64,000 nucleotides of DNA, taken from Zoroaster sp. YZ-2022. Lineage: Eukaryota; Echinodermata; Asteroidea; Forcipulatida; Zoroasteridae. The position numbers were made by a program, and so were the translations under genes. The notes below the pieces were generated by a model. It was given only the letters and a program-made list of their open reading frames with translations. It did not search any database and had not been told where the DNA came from. Numbering within the stretch: the stretch's first letter is position 1; each line of letters opens with the position of its first letter. Of this stretch, positions 45,209 through 57,450 are shown one piece after another. Where the stretch lies: the NCBI GenBank assembly GCA_029582265.1, contig CM055827.1, positions 2,015,349-2,079,348 on the forward strand, written 5' to 3'.

Positions 45209-45320
45209 GCCCGAAGTGGGACTCTAACCTTCAACCTCCGGATTACCTTACTGATGTTACACCACATGGTGTCACCGCAATTAGTCTTACTGATGTTATA
45301 CCAACTGAGCTATCTAGAAC
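45209..45320 (-). repeat. tRNA-like sequence with a 24-bp insertion
   Basis: On the minus strand TAGATAGCTCAGTTGGTAT (A box) and GAAGGTTAGAGTCCCAC (B box) define a tRNA-like unit. It is split by 24 bases (45263-45286, CACATGGTGTCACCGCAATT plus AGTC) from the middle of the GATCAG-family repeat. The split is bounded by a 15-base duplication TTACTGATGTTAYAC (45248-45262 and 45287-45301). It could be a tRNA pseudogene or a SINE head. Confidence 0.65.
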
Positions 45321-45370
45321 ACGCTGTGAGATGAATAACATGAAATAATATTAACTCTCTCCCTCTGCAG

Positions 45371-45519
45371 TTTATCATAGTCTTCCTGGTGAAGATTGCA
45401 ACAGGTCAGATGAAGGAACTAGAAGACATCAGGGAGGACACAGATGAGGAAGTTGAAGCAATAAGAAAGAATAATGCACCAAATCTACAAACAGAGGATA
45501 AGGATCCATTAAGCAATGG
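45371..45519 (+). CDS. CERS1 exon, last membrane helix and cytosolic tail
   Basis: Acceptor TCCCTCTGCAG and donor ATGG|GTAAGT. Residues 221-270: FIIVFLVKIATGQMKELEDI, REDTDEEVEAIRKNNAPNL, QTEDKDPLSNG. The last helix (FIIVFLVKIATG) is followed by the acidic cytosolic tail. LEDIRED corresponds to the LKDLREYD element of human CERS1, in the position where other family members carry the phosphorylated DDRSD motif. Confidence 0.95.
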
Positions 45520-45940
45520 GTAAGTGTCACATAGCGACCATCTTAGTTTTTTTTTTTTTTTTTAAACACAAGGCTATTAGAATCAGAATGAGGCTTAACA
45601 TGGATGCACCTTCGCAAAAAAAATGCCCGTAGAAACCAATGCATACAGTTATTTATAAATGTTGTTAAAACGCTTCTCAAGAAGCATAAATATTAAGATT
45701 TTGATTAAATCTTACTTGGTGTAAAGGTTGATGATGGTATCAAAACAACTTGAAATCTTTCTGTCCGAGGTGCTATCATTTGAAAGAAATTTCTTAAGAA
45801 TGTTGGTGACGAGCTGTACTAAAAATGTCTAGAAGTAAAATTTCTGAATGTATTATCTTCTCATTAACAACACAACGTATTGACAAGTCAGTTGTTTTAT
45901 ATTTAATTAAACTATTATTTTATGGTTTTGTTTATGATAG

Positions 45941-46025
45941 TGTTGTTGACAGTGCGGCTAAGAACGGAGACAGTGTGAAACAGCGTCGTCCACATCAAGA
46001 TAAGAATGGCAAGGATGGCCACTAG
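45941..46025 (+). CDS. CERS1 last coding exon
   Basis: Acceptor GTTTATGATAG. Residues 271-297: VVDSAAKNGDSVKQRRPHQD and KNGKDGH, then TAG at 46023-46025. The tail is polar and basic, with no homologous function known. A second AG at 45949-45951 could serve as an alternative acceptor but would break the frame. A possible polyadenylation signal AATAAA lies at 47236-47241; closer alternatives were not evident. Confidence 0.88.
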
Positions 46026-46187
46026 GGGGCGCTATTTCACAGAGTGGTAATTCAGGTGCACACAATCTTTCAGTAGTATCTGTGCACAACAGGGGATAGA
46101 CTAGTCTTGAACCAAGACATCTGAGAATGTAATCACCTTGTGTGACTGAAGTGAATTTATTCGAGACGTGTTACCTTTCACACAAAT

Positions 46188-46437
46188 CATCCCTAATTTG
46201 CCATAGTGACCAATCCCGAATTAAGTTGGCATAGTGACCAGTGCGGTATTGGTCACTTTGCCAAAGTACAAAAATAGCCAGTTGGAGCATTCGTCATTTG
46301 AATGCATGCTCTATCTCCAAAACTATAAGGAATACATCCATGTGGGTTAGATACAATGGTAGGTCTCTTCCTGAATGTACTAAAACTTAAAATTGAAAAA
46401 AATCGTATTGGTCACTATGGCAAACTAGGGACGAAAT
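46188..46437. mobile_element. MITE downstream of CERS1
   Basis: Inverted arms CCCTAATTTGCCATAGTGAC and GTCACTATGGCAAACTAGGG. About 250 bp, in what is probably the CERS1 3' UTR or flank. Confidence 0.8.
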
Positions 46438-47635
46438 GTCTTGAATATCAGGTATTTTGAGCATTAAGGCCCATGTGTGAAAACGGTGGTCCAAATGCGC
46501 ACGTGTGTTGCAAAGGCATTGTGTGAAATGCGTGTGTATTCATACATTGCTCTGGTGTGCTTATGAATGCACAAAAAAAGAAGAAAAAAAGCAAAATGAC
46601 AAGATGTCCTCCACATTATAAACTCGGTTAGTTGCAACACGCAATCAAACAAAGCTACCACAGATGTCTTGATTCAGGACAAGGGAACTGGTAATTTCTC
46701 TTACTCTTTAGCAGGGAAGAGTGGTTAGGAAGCCACATTTAGAAACCTAGGTAATGATTTGCATTTGCTGATTTAGGGCATACCTATTTGCAAATATCTG
46801 TAGTAGAATTTGTAATTTCCGTAATGCTGGTGCGTATGGCAGTGTTAAAACAATTCAAAAAATGTTGAACAAAAAATGAATACCAAGCATGTCTTTTGTT
46901 GAGTGTGGACATTTTTATACGTATTTAAAATCATGAATTCAAAAAGTTAATTTGTAACTTTGGAAACTGAGTATTCCCAAATCAAAATTTTTCAACACAG
47001 TTTCAAATGCTGGTTAGCATTATGTAGTTGTATTCCACCATTTTAAAACCTTAAATTGTTTACAAAATGCTTTAAAGAGTGGTTTGTAAATATACCTGCA
47101 GATAATTCAAAATGTTTACAAAATATTAGTGAAAATCATTGTTGAAAATTGCAATGTGTGTATGTATTAATGGGAGTATTCCTTCATTAATTTTCACTAA
47201 AACACTCTCTTGACAACCATTAACACTTAAATACAAATAAAGTCAATAAGAGTATGTTAACCAGCATTATAATCCATACATCAGTGACAGCCTCTCCATG
47301 TTTACAGGAAGATACTACTTGGTAATTACAAAAATATCAAATTAATAAATTATTATCTTAAAACTCACTTGGTGTCAATTTGGTACACATGTCATCTGAA
47401 GTGTTTTCATCTTGAGAGAAATCGTGAATTGTTATGATGAATTTACGAAAAGATACCGTCTGGAATTTTTTGTAAAACATTAAACATGTGTATCAAAATA
47501 GGTTTTTGTCATTCTCTCAAAAACGTGAGCATCTATTGTCATGAAACTTACACCATTTAGTTTTATGATATATTTGTTGAAATTAAAAGGAAAGTACAAA
47601 ACCTGAATTTTGACAAAACTACTTCTATGAATTAG
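46438..47635. other. No gene recognised
   Basis: AT-rich; an AATAAA at 47236-47241 could end CERS1 transcripts. Confidence 0.35.
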
Positions 47636-47880
47636 GCCTGTGATTTTTCGTGATTTTTCAGGATTTCAGGATTTTTTACAAATCTTTCTTTGGCTCAAAA
47701 TTTTCTTGAAAGAAAAGAAAGAAGTAGCCTGTATTGTGTCCAAACCTCCAGTTTCTTGTTTGTGGGGATGTGGAGAGTCTGTAAATCCTCCAAAATTAAA
47801 CATCCAGGAGGTTCAGGAGGCTTTGTCGTCAAGACCAAAGGGAGACTCAGACCCGCTACTGTTTTTTTTATCCACTTTGA
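47636..47880. mobile_element. AGGCCTGTGATTTTTC element, single-unit copy
   Basis: The left part matches 51248-51400. One copy of the 57-bp unit (AGGAGGTTCAGGAGGCTTTG) is at about 47810-47868. The right end has decayed. Confidence 0.6.
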
Positions 47881-48488
47881 ATCAAGACATACATTGACCA
47901 AAAACTGTGAAAGTTTCAGCTCCTAGTCATAAGAATAGAGTGAAAAACATTCAGTTTGTTCAGAAAACATTTTGAGGAGAAAATAGCCTACTGGCATTTT
48001 TTTGTAAATGTGTGTGTATTTTCTGTGTTTTTTCCCTGAAATCAGAGCACTTACAGACCAACGTTGTACCTTCTCTTTAACTTGCTTTACCAAATACCAC
48101 TGCAGTACCTACCATTTAGAGAGTGTCCTCATGGTATGCACAGAGTTACAAGGTTTACTCTCTTTTATAAAAAATATTACATTACGTCGCGTAAAAGGAC
48201 GTAAGCGTGCACTTAACCTAATCTGTCTTACATCCTTCCGGGCACACGACGACAATGTTTTTGGTAAAAAATAGACTTCAGTTCTATAAAAATTCCAAGA
48301 AGATTGAAACCGTTTGTTAGTAACTTATTTGTTGTTCTTTCTCTTGGTTCCATTAGCTCTGTTTATGGGGTGGATCATTTCAGTGTGGCAGTGGTGGGTT
48401 TACAAAGTCCCTTCTTAATGTTTATGGCATGACTGTTTATGACTCATGTATCTTGTGTGGTCCGATTTGATTAAACATGGGTATATAT
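47881..48488. other. No gene recognised
   Basis: ORFs here have no splice support. Confidence 0.35.
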
Positions 48489-48802
48489 ATAACCTTCCTA
48501 CTATAGCTGCACTTTAGTGGCAAGTACCTAGAGGTCAAAATCAGTCAACTGCCTGTTTTAACTGTTGACGCAAATTTGCACACAGGGGCATTGTTGACTG
48601 GTTTTTACTGTCATTTTGACCACCCTCAACAATACCAGACAATGCTTTTACCAGTCAAAAACGGTCAACTCATTTTGACCTGTAAATATACTTACTACAT
48701 GAAAGGTTTGACTGTTCAACTTTTTAAGTGCGCTAGATATACCTTGGCAAGTATATAAACATTTTGACTGATGTTGAACCCTTGCAGTCGCAGAAGGGTT
48801 AA
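48489..48802. mobile_element. GTCAAAA-rich TTAA element
   Basis: Left TTAA decayed (ATAACCTTCCTAC), right AGAAGGGTTAA intact. It keeps the uninterrupted CTTTTTAAGTGC site that is filled at 18401-18661. Confidence 0.8.
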
Positions 48803-49502
48803 TCATCTGTATATATTAAGAAAGGTATGGTTCCTATAATAAAATGCACAAATATAAATGGTTCCCATAGCCATGTTTTCAGTCAGTTATACATACAGTT
48901 AAAGAAGGGCTTATGGTTCCTGCAAAGTACCAAGGAAACCCTTAACTTGACATATGGGCACCAGTCTAATGTGCAGCCGGTATCCACACACTGAAACAAT
49001 ATTAGCTGGTGTAGTCAGGCATGATAATAAGTGGCTTAAGGCGCCAATTCCAGGTGCTTTTTATTTTATTTATTTTTATTTTTAAAATGTTTTTAAAAAA
49101 GATTTCATCTGTCATTTTGTGTTGAATTAAGTATTTATTGTGTCTTTTGTTCATAGGATGATTGGTACAGTTTGTCTGTTATTTAGTTTATTAAAAAAAA
49201 ACTGAACATGACTTGAGCATAAAGTCACATTAAAACGGAATAATCTAGTTTGAAATAAGACTATTAAAGGTTAGATACTACAGGCATACAACTTTTCAGC
49301 TGATCAGCAGATTTCCTCTTTTTTTCTTTAATAATAGTGCTATAGAAAACTGAAAAAAACTGTACAAACTTTTGTATGCTCGGCCATTTCCTCTTTTTTT
49401 GGCAATTACAAAATTGTATGTCTGATACTAGAAAGCAATTATAAGAAGTATTATCTGTCAGCAATTGGGACTAAATGTGTCAAATTAACGAGTACACAAA
49501 TA
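48803..49502. other. No gene recognised
   Basis: AT-rich spacer. Confidence 0.35.
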
Positions 49503-49823
49503 TTAACCCTCCTATGGTTTGACGTTTCAAAACCTTTCAAAATCTGCTTACGGGCCAAAATGGCTATCAATTATTATAAACCCTTTAAAACCCTCCAGAA
49601 TTTGTTGCTACTGAACAACCACACCTTTCAATACCCTTTGAAAGGTATTGAAACATTTCAACACCAGTTTGTTCAGAGAGTTGTTACACCTTTCGAAACC
49701 TTTCATAGGTCCCTTTTGTCAGACAGTTTTCTCACCTTTCAAAACCCTTCAGTACAGCAAACTTGAAAGGTTTTGAAAGGTCTGACAATTCTATGGCAAC
49801 TGCACTGTATATAGGAGGGTTAA
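49503..49823. mobile_element. TTAA-flanked element rich in CTTTCAAAACC
   Basis: TTAACCCTCCTATGG to ATAGGAGGGTTAA. The internal motif ACCTTTCAAAACC and its inverse are repeated many times. Confidence 0.8.
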
Positions 49824-51247
49824 TAAGTGCTAGTTTCCCATATATTTCAGATGGGTTTTTCTCAATGTAATGTGAGCACTTGTTGTGATGAATCTCTTTG
49901 TCACACTTTAGTTTAATTGATAAATTTCCTGAAAACTACAGGGTTGAAACGAACATCGGTTGTACCTTCCCTTTAATTGAATTTTTTTTTTTAAATGTTT
50001 TTTTTTTTTACATGTTATTCCATTTTGTGAGCAATTTGTGACAACTTAGTTTGTAACACAAAATCTGATTTTGTTTAAAAATCAATTGGAATTGTACAAA
50101 TAGATTAATCGGACTGTAAATACTTTGGGAGGGGGAGGATCGCCCAAACCTACCCCATGCAGACATGTAACTTTATCACAGATTTTGTGCTTAAAACATT
50201 TATATATTAAAAACGTAATACATAATAAATTTTTCATTTTAAAAAGCTATGTTATGGGAATTATCTGGCCTTATTTGTGGCTTTGTAAATTGCAACACCA
50301 CTATAAAAAAAAAACATCATCAGGGTCGCACAAAATATTACGTTTAGTGGTTTAGATGGTTTCTATGCCAACACTACAAATGGGAGTTAGCTAGTCATGT
50401 TCAGTACAATTGTATTAAGGTGACTTTGATTAATGTGGTATTAGTAATATTTTACATGTATATGACTTTTGGGATTAAGTGATTTTGTGCTTTAACTTTT
50501 GCATAAAAAGTTTTGGGTACCAGGAACACACTGAGGCTGCTTGGCAGAGTTTGCTCAGCAATATAAAACAGACTACCAGCCAAAATGCATACATTTTGTA
50601 TGAAATTTTGGCTGGTAACCAAAATAATCTGCTAAGCAAATTTTTTCTGGTAAGCAGCTCTATGAAATTACCCCGGGTTCCATTCTAAATCAAAATCAAG
50701 CTAAATGTTTTTGTTGTGTACATCTGTTATTTAAATATGATTATTTGTTTATGTAAACTAATTAATTGCACACTATCATTGCAGTCTTTTGTATATACAT
50801 TAGGCAAGTAATTAATATGCAATATGCAAATATGCTAATTGGTATGATGTGATTGGGCAGGAATTGCGTGGTGACAGGATTAGGAGTTGGTTGTGTAATG
50901 ATTATCTTTTCTTATAAACAACAAAAGCATTGTCATTTGATTTTATATTAACAATTGTATCAAATTTCTTGGTCTGTATGTCAGTACATATGCTTTGATG
51001 TCTTTTGTAAATAATATTAATTGAATATTGTTAACTAGATCTCGGTTACAATAGACTTAGGGTAGGATGGACCAATCATTGAAGGAGATGGGAAGACCAC
51101 AAGGGCTGGTATTTTGCCCTCCTGGGTGTTAACATTACTCATCAGACAACATGTTGTCCCCATCTTCTGTGATCTACCAGGGGTGAGAACACTTTTTAAT
51201 GATTATAGAAATACAAAATTTTGAAGGTTGAATGTGCACATTATATT
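49824..51247. other. No gene recognised
   Basis: No repeat or exon recognised, apart from a short GCCAAAATGCATACATTTTG palindrome near 50579. Confidence 0.35.
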
Positions 51248-52508
51248 CAGGCCTGTGATTTTTCCTGATTTCAGGATTTTTAACAAATCTCCCTTTACCT
51301 CAAAATTTTCTTAAAAGAAGTAGCCACCAAGGAAAGTAGCCTGTATTGTGTCCAAACCTCTAGTTTCTTGTTTTTGGGGATATGGAGAGTCAGGAGGCTT
51401 CTAGACCAATGGAGACCCAGGCCTGCTACCCACAGGAGGTTCAGGGGGCTTTGTCCTCTAGACCAAAGGGAGACCCAGGCCCGCTACCCACAGGAGGTTC
51501 AGGGGGCTTTGTCCTCTAGACCAAAGGGAGACCCAGGCCCGCTACCCACAGGAGGTTCTGGGTGCTTTTTCCTCTAGACCAAATGGAGACCCATGCCTGC
51601 TACCCACAGGAGGTTCAGGGGGCTTTGTCCTCTAGACCAAAGGGAGACCCAGGCCTGCTACCCACAGGAGGTTCAGGGGCTCTGTCCTCTAGACCAAAGG
51701 AGACCCAGGCCTGCTACCCACAGGAGGTTCAGGGGCTCTGTCCTCCTAGACCAAAGGAGACCCAGGCCTGCTACCCACAGGAGGTTCAGGGGCTTTGTAC
51801 TCTAGACCAAAGGGAGACCCAGGCCTGCTACCCACAGGAGGTGCAGGGGCTTTGTCCTCTAGACCAAAGGAGACCCAGGCCTGCTACCCACAGGAGGTTC
51901 AGGGGCTTTGTCCTCTAGACCAAAGGAGACCCAGGCCGCTACCCACAGGAGGTTCAGGGGCTTTGTCCTCTAGACCAAAGGAGACCCAGGCCCGCTACCC
52001 ACCGGAGGTTCAGGGGGGCTTTGTCCGCTAGACCAAAGGGAGACCCAGGCGCTCTACCCACATGAGGTTCTGGGGGGCTTTGTCCTCTAGACCAAAGGGA
52101 GACCCAGGCCTGCTACCCACAGGAGGTTCAGGGGGGGGGCTTTGTCCTCTAGACCAAAGGGAGACCCAGGCCTGCTGCCCACAGGAGGTTCAGGGGCTTT
52201 GTCCTCCTAGACCAAAGGGAGACCCAGGCCCGCTGCCCACAGGAGGTTCAGGGGCTTTGTCCTCTAGACCAAAGGAGACCCAGGCCCTGCTGCCCACAGG
52301 AGGTTCAGGGGGCTTTGTCCTCTAGACCAAAGGGAGACCCAGGCCTGCTGCCCACAGGAGGTTCAGGGGGCTTTGTCCTCTAGACCAAAGGGAGACCCAG
52401 GCCTGCTACCCACAGGAGGTTCAGGGGGCTTTGTCCTCTAGACCAAAGGGAGACCCAGGCCTGCTACCCATTTTTCAAGATAGGTTACTTTGCCGAATCA
52501 CACCCCTG
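51248..52508. mobile_element. CAGGCCTGTG element with expanded minisatellite
   Basis: Ends CAGGCCTGTGATTTTTCC and CGAATCACACCCCTG, flanked by the 6-bp TATATT on both sides (51242-51247 and 52509-52514). A related single-unit copy is at 53444-53693. Confidence 0.8.
51387..52470. repeat. 56-59-bp minisatellite, about 19 units
   Basis: Unit AGGTTCAGGGGGCTTTGTCC, then TCTAGACCAAAGGGAGACCC, then AGGCCTGCTACCCACAGG. Differences are mainly in G-run length (GGGG to GGGGGGGGG) and single substitutions. ORFs over it (such as repeats of QEVQGALSSRPKGDPG) are artefacts. Confidence 0.95.
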
Positions 52509-52514
52509 TATATT

Positions 52515-53443
52515 GCTTTATGAGACTGGAATGTTATTCCACATTTCAATTTAAGGGGATGTCTTAAATCAAATATTAAACATGTTGAATCAGATTGGAA
52601 GGTAAGAATTCCATTCTTTGTTGTGCATGTGTAAGCATTGTGGTCAAACTGCTCTGAAGAGGGGCACCTCCTTATGCTTTCCACTTCAAATAATTGAAAA
52701 GATTGAATGCCAACCTGGGTTGAAGTGCTTACAGTAGGTCAGTGGACTCTGTCAGGTCATGCTGTGTAAACAACCTGTATCCCGTCTCTTTCCGTATGGG
52801 ATTATTGAAAAGAACAAAGGACAGGTTAAAAAAGTAGGTGCTTTTTTATGAAAAGAAGGATAAAATTAGTTATGTAGAACAAACTAGAAAATAGTATTCC
52901 ATTTTGTGCATTTATATTTGTCCGTTTTAACCACCAAAAAATGTACACAAAAATCAAGAAAGAAAATGTATTGCATGACTAGCTTGTGATCTTTAAATGA
53001 TGTAGTATATATTTTTTTTCGAAGTGTATGCCTCTTAAATTATTTTTTAAGGTTGTGTTTATTTGAAGGTTTTGTCTTCCTATTGCTAGTCCAGTTACTG
53101 ATAATATTGAGTGATGTTTGACGTCATTCAGTGTGACCGTACAAGCTTGATTAACCAGGAAGCAATGTTATGCATAAAGGCAAAGATGGATGTAGAGTCA
53201 TAAATTCCATTACTTGACATATCTGATATGTAGCTTTATGTGTTTACATGTGCCCAGAATGTCTTGCGCATATAGCTAGCAGTCCTGAATATTTGGAAGA
53301 TGCAACGATAAAACACATAACCTTTGTAGATTAGACAAAGTGCATTCATAGCACTTTGATTTTGTTGTAATAATTTCTAGCGTGTTTGAATGTAATTGAT
53401 AATAATATCGTAATAAAGTAATGGATAATAAGGTATTCTATTT
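52515..53443. other. No gene recognised
   Basis: AT-rich spacer. Confidence 0.35.
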
Positions 53444-53693
53444 CAGGCCTGTCATTTCTTAGGATTTTTTTTACAAATCTCCCTTTGTCTCAAAATGTTA
53501 TCATTGTCTCAAAAGTAGCTGCTGTTGTGTCCAAATCTCATGTTTCTTGTTTGTGGGGGATATAGAGAGTCTGTAAATCCTCCAAAATTAAACATCCAGG
53601 AGGTTCAGGGAGCTTTGTCCTCTAGACCAAAGGGAGACCCAGGCCCGCTACCCATTTTTCAGGATTTTTTACTATTGTCAAATCACACCACTG
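53444..53693. mobile_element. CAGGCCTGTC element, single-unit copy
   Basis: Ends CAGGCCTGTCATTTC and AAATCACACCACTG, flanked by CTATTT on both sides (6 bp). Contains exactly one 57-bp unit. Confidence 0.78.
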
Positions 53694-54606
53694 CTATTTG
53701 GAGCTTTCTAATTTGTATGTGTTTCGTTGTCTTGACATTGTTTGTCAATTTTCGATTTTTTAGGTGTTCGTTTTTTTTTCTCTTCTGAGACTTGTCGAAC
53801 AAAAAAAACATAGTTCCAAAGTTCACAGGGCCTTCGAAATTACATACTTAGACCATAACATGTAGTTGTCAATAAAGTTGTGACAATTTCAGGTAAAGTT
53901 ATGACATCATGGTGATTGAATCTCGAGTTTGTCAGTGATGTATGGATGATATAAAAGATGCATGAGGTTGTCCTGGCTAATTTTACCTCATCTCCTTAGT
54001 AAGCAGTCAGACGTTTCATTCACAGTTGATGCAGATAAAACATTTATTAAAACATACTTCAGTTTGCAACACGAGACACCCAAATGATATTTAAATTTTT
54101 AAGAGAGAGGAACATTGGTTTTTGGCAGTGAACATTAATTTCAAACCTCTGGTTTAAGAAATATATTTTACAAAATGAACCTGTGAAATTTTCATCACAA
54201 TAGGTCTTCACGTTTTTGAGAAAACGGTGAAAAACTGTTTTTATTGTTTAAAAACAGTTGGGGACTTTTTGTAAATTTAATAACAATTCTGTTTTCCTTA
54301 AGATGAAAGGAATAAAGAATAATTTTTCATGATGATTGATAATTGAAATAGCTTTCCACCAAGTAAGTTTTTAGATAATGATTTGTAGATTAGATAATCT
54401 GGTAATTACCAATGTTTTACTTTCCCTTTTTTTGGAAGGTTTATGCCATACTCGGTCCAGCTACAATGACGGTAAAACCATGGAGGTAAAACCAACAGGA
54501 ATGCATGAACATTGGAGCAGTGTGACTGCGCCCTCTAGTGTTGCAGTGTTGCAGTGTTGAAACCCACCTCAATACAATACTGACTATGGTGAAGACAATT
54601 TTGCGG
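53694..54606. other. No firm gene; weak exon-like segment
   Basis: A good polypyrimidine acceptor (CCCTTTTTTTGGAAG, about 54440) precedes a short frame ending TGA at 54560 (SSYNDGKTMEVKPTGMHEHW). An alternative CERS1 3' exon cannot be excluded, but nothing supports it beyond the splice site. Confidence 0.2.
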
Positions 54607-55310
54607 TGACAAGGACGATCAGAGCATACTGATCGAAACGTCGAGTTGTACCTCCAGTTCTTTTCAGAACTAATTACTACTCAATTGAGATTCCACATGG
54701 TGTCACCGCAATTAGTCTTACTTATCATCCTCACCATGCAAAGCTACAAGTTTTACCTAAAAAAAAACAATTGAGTAGTAATTAGTTCCGAAAAGAACTG
54801 GAGGTTATTGACTAATTATTCGCTATACTATACAATACTAAGTATCCTTTATTTATTTAAAACCATCTTTAACGAGGGTAACCCATCCAGCACAGCTGAT
54901 CATTTGGGGCCCTTGTAAAAAGGATGTAAATTACTTTCAAAAAATACTTAAGTTAACAGATCAATTTATATAGTTAAAACTTGTAGCTTTGCATGGTGAG
55001 AATGATAAGTAAGACTAATTGCGGTGACACCATGTAAGAATCTCAACTTCAAGAATCACAATGTAAGAATCTCAACAACTGATTCAGTTCAGTGAGCACA
55101 CACTCCTCTCCCCTTACACCTAGGATCCTAGTCCCATAGTCTCACAGTTTCCCGCCTGCGCGCCTCAACGAACTAATCCTCCAGCAGGGGATGATCCTCC
55201 AGCAGCCTACTTAAGCAGCAGCAGTTTCAAGAGTCCGGCATTCTCCTGAGGACGATCAGAGCATACTGATCGAAACGTCGAGTTGTACCCCCAGTTCTTT
55301 TCAGAACTAA
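54607..55310. repeat. Cluster of GATCAG-family copies
   Basis: Forward copy 54611-54760, inverse fragments at 54775-54835 and 54980-55040, and a second forward core at 55247-55310 (CCTGAGGACGATCAG, AGCATA, CTGATCGAAACGTCGAG). The inverse piece next to the first forward copy makes a palindrome. Confidence 0.75.
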
Positions 55311-55659
55311 TTTATATAGTGTTACAGATTTTTTGCTAGACAGTCTGACAGTCAGTCTGCATCTAGAGCCTTACCCTCAGTCGGCAAATTAACCACCAAG
55401 TCAAGCCTCGGAAAAGTACACTGTTTGAAATTACCCGACACAAAAAATTTCCGAATTATTATTTGAAAGATTACTTGACGTGAATGCTCTACATATACAC
55501 GAAACATGAGAAAGTATGTTAGCCCCCGAGGAACTGTCTTTATTATTTAGAGTTATCAAACGATCGCCATTGTGAAAACAAAATTTAAAAAACATACAAA
55601 AAAAACATTAAATCATTAAATTAATCAAAATATTTTGAGTATTTTTTAGCCAAATTTGC

Positions 55660-55957
55660 AAAATAGTAACAAGCGCTCGCAACAGATCTACTCAACACTT
55701 GTTGAAAAGTCGGTTTCGCCTTACAAGTTAACCGCGCTGATCTAACGAAGTTCATTGGTTAAAGTCAATAAAGTTTTCACCAATAGTGTTCGGTAGGCAG
55801 GCCAAGGCGCTAGGCCTGCGCCTATACCTACCTAGGAGTTAAGTTGCACGTGTGTGTAGCTAGCTAGCTAGCTACATGCATTGTGTACATGTACGTGTGT
55901 ACGTATGGCCATGGCACAAACTTATGCCGAGAAAAACTAACGGAATGGAAGAGATTG
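55660..55957 (+). promoter_or_regulatory. Possible promoter and 5' exon (candidate for CDK4/6)
   Basis: A repeat-free, more GC-rich stretch with two CCAAT-type boxes (CATTGGTTAA about 55754, CACCAATAG about 55779) and GTTTCGCC. It is followed by GGCCATGGCACAAACTTATG and a donor ATTG|GTACGT at 55957. It lies 6 kb upstream of the kinase coding exon on the same strand. The link is inference only. Confidence 0.2.
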
Positions 55958-57450
55958 GTACGTAGAATATTATTAGAAATCCAATTATTTGAAATAATTT
56001 ATAATATAACAAATATTATGCTATAATTTAGATTGATTTGGAGTATTTTAAAGTAAAATTAGCTCAATTTAATACCGTGGGAAACAACCCTTTACTTGGG
56101 CAGTCAGTACGTGGACAACGTTAGCGTTATGCATTTTGGGCTCAAGTGTGCACGGCTTGAGGGCGGGCTTTACTTAAGAACTATAGCCTAAGGCCTACAA
56201 TACAATGACAATGTTAATAAAAAATTAACAGTAGGACCTAGTATTACTAAAACGGCTAAAAGCAGTAACCTTTACATTCTTCAAGGATTTGTAACTGAAA
56301 ACCTCAAAGTATTGAAACTAGTTTGGGTGAGTGCGCATTTGCGTCTTGTAGTGTAAAAAAAAAAAAGATTTAAAAACGGGTTATATGCACTGCTATTTTC
56401 ACAATTTGTGTTGACGTAACCATGGAGGTAGAATTCTTCCTTCATGACGTAACACAGTAATTAGTGACTCTGTTATATTACTGGGCTGTCGACATGGTTT
56501 GACCGAGAATTCCCATCCCTGATAACTGTTGCTATGCACAATTACCCAAGTAAATGAATTGAGTACTTAAAGCTAGTGAAAGCAGGAAGTTAATGCACCT
56601 TTTGACTAGAATTTCTTGGAAAACTAACAGAACTATAGAATAATTATATTACTAGCTACAACTGGATACATGAACTTTATAATGCTTATTTCAAAAAGAA
56701 AAATTGTAAGGAAACTGTATGATTTACTTTTTATTTTATTTTGAAACATTTTTTCTCTCCAATTTTTAAGATTTAAAACAATTTTACAACCATCTAGAAT
56801 TTGATGAAGCATGATTCAACTCTTTTTTTCTTGGTTACATTTTCTAAGCCCCCTGTAAACTTTTACAGTTTGGAGTGAGTCAATTCTGTGTGACACAAAA
56901 CACAATTAAACTGCATCGCAAAACATAACTTTCATTTTTAAGTGACCATCCAGTCGACCTTTAGGCGCTTCAAATTAGTTCATGGAAGATAATCATGTTT
57001 AACCCTTACCCCCTTCAATATAACTGGCTAGACACCCTGTGAAGCCTACTGAATGCAACATGTTCTACTAGCAAGAACAAATGATCTTTTGTTCTCGGCT
57101 CACTTGAATAAGATCTAACAAAATTTTACATGTTGCATTCTGTTACGTTGGTTAGGGTGCATCGGAGCAGAGAACTAATTCATCTGTGTGATATCCTTTA
57201 TTGGCAAATCTTTTCATGACAACGGTATTATAAATGTTCACAATGTACGCTCGTATCTCCAAAGCAGACACTCAAATAAATAACCTAGCTTGTATCGTGA
57301 AGTGTAATGTTTTGCTTTCTTACCTGTCCAATTACATGTAGTGTATGTGAACCAAAATGTGAACATAGAACAGACCATCTACACGTATATTGTGTTATTA
57401 TGTCAAGGACGGAGTCATGCAAGATTACTTCAAAGACAACATATTTCAGC
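55958..57450. other. No gene recognised
   Basis: Mostly unique AT-rich sequence. Confidence 0.35.

Larger units (their letters stand above)
34700..46025 (+). other. Ceramide synthase gene (CERS1 type), six exons seen
   Basis: Gene span. Exons are 34700-34859, 38396-38576, 43025-43189, 44602-44755, 45371-45519 and 45941-46025, with intron phases 1, 2, 2, 0, 2 and all junctions GT..AG. Joined, they give 297 residues in one frame to TAG. Vertebrate CERS1 is about 350 residues and starts with a lumenal and first membrane segment of about 65 residues, so one 5' exon is missing. It either lies upstream of 34700 undetected or was lost. CERS1 proteins lack the Hox-like domain of CERS2-6, and none is seen here. 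The product acts in the ER membrane, N-acylating sphinganine with fatty acyl-CoA (C18 in vertebrate CERS1) to make dihydroceramide. The introns hold many mobile elements. Confidence 0.92.

Noticed and set aside
48008..48274. 88-residue + strand ORF after the decayed element copy
   Set aside because: No domain, no splice sites and no codon signal beyond background.
51368..52325. Repeat protein with QEVQGALSSRPKGDPG units
   Set aside because: A 56-59-bp array whose unit length varies and shifts frame repeatedly; it is a tandemly grown transposon segment.
51387..52470. CRISPR-like spaced repeats (also 59300-60270 and 63600-64000)
   Set aside because: Units are contiguous tandem copies without unique spacers, in a eukaryotic genome.
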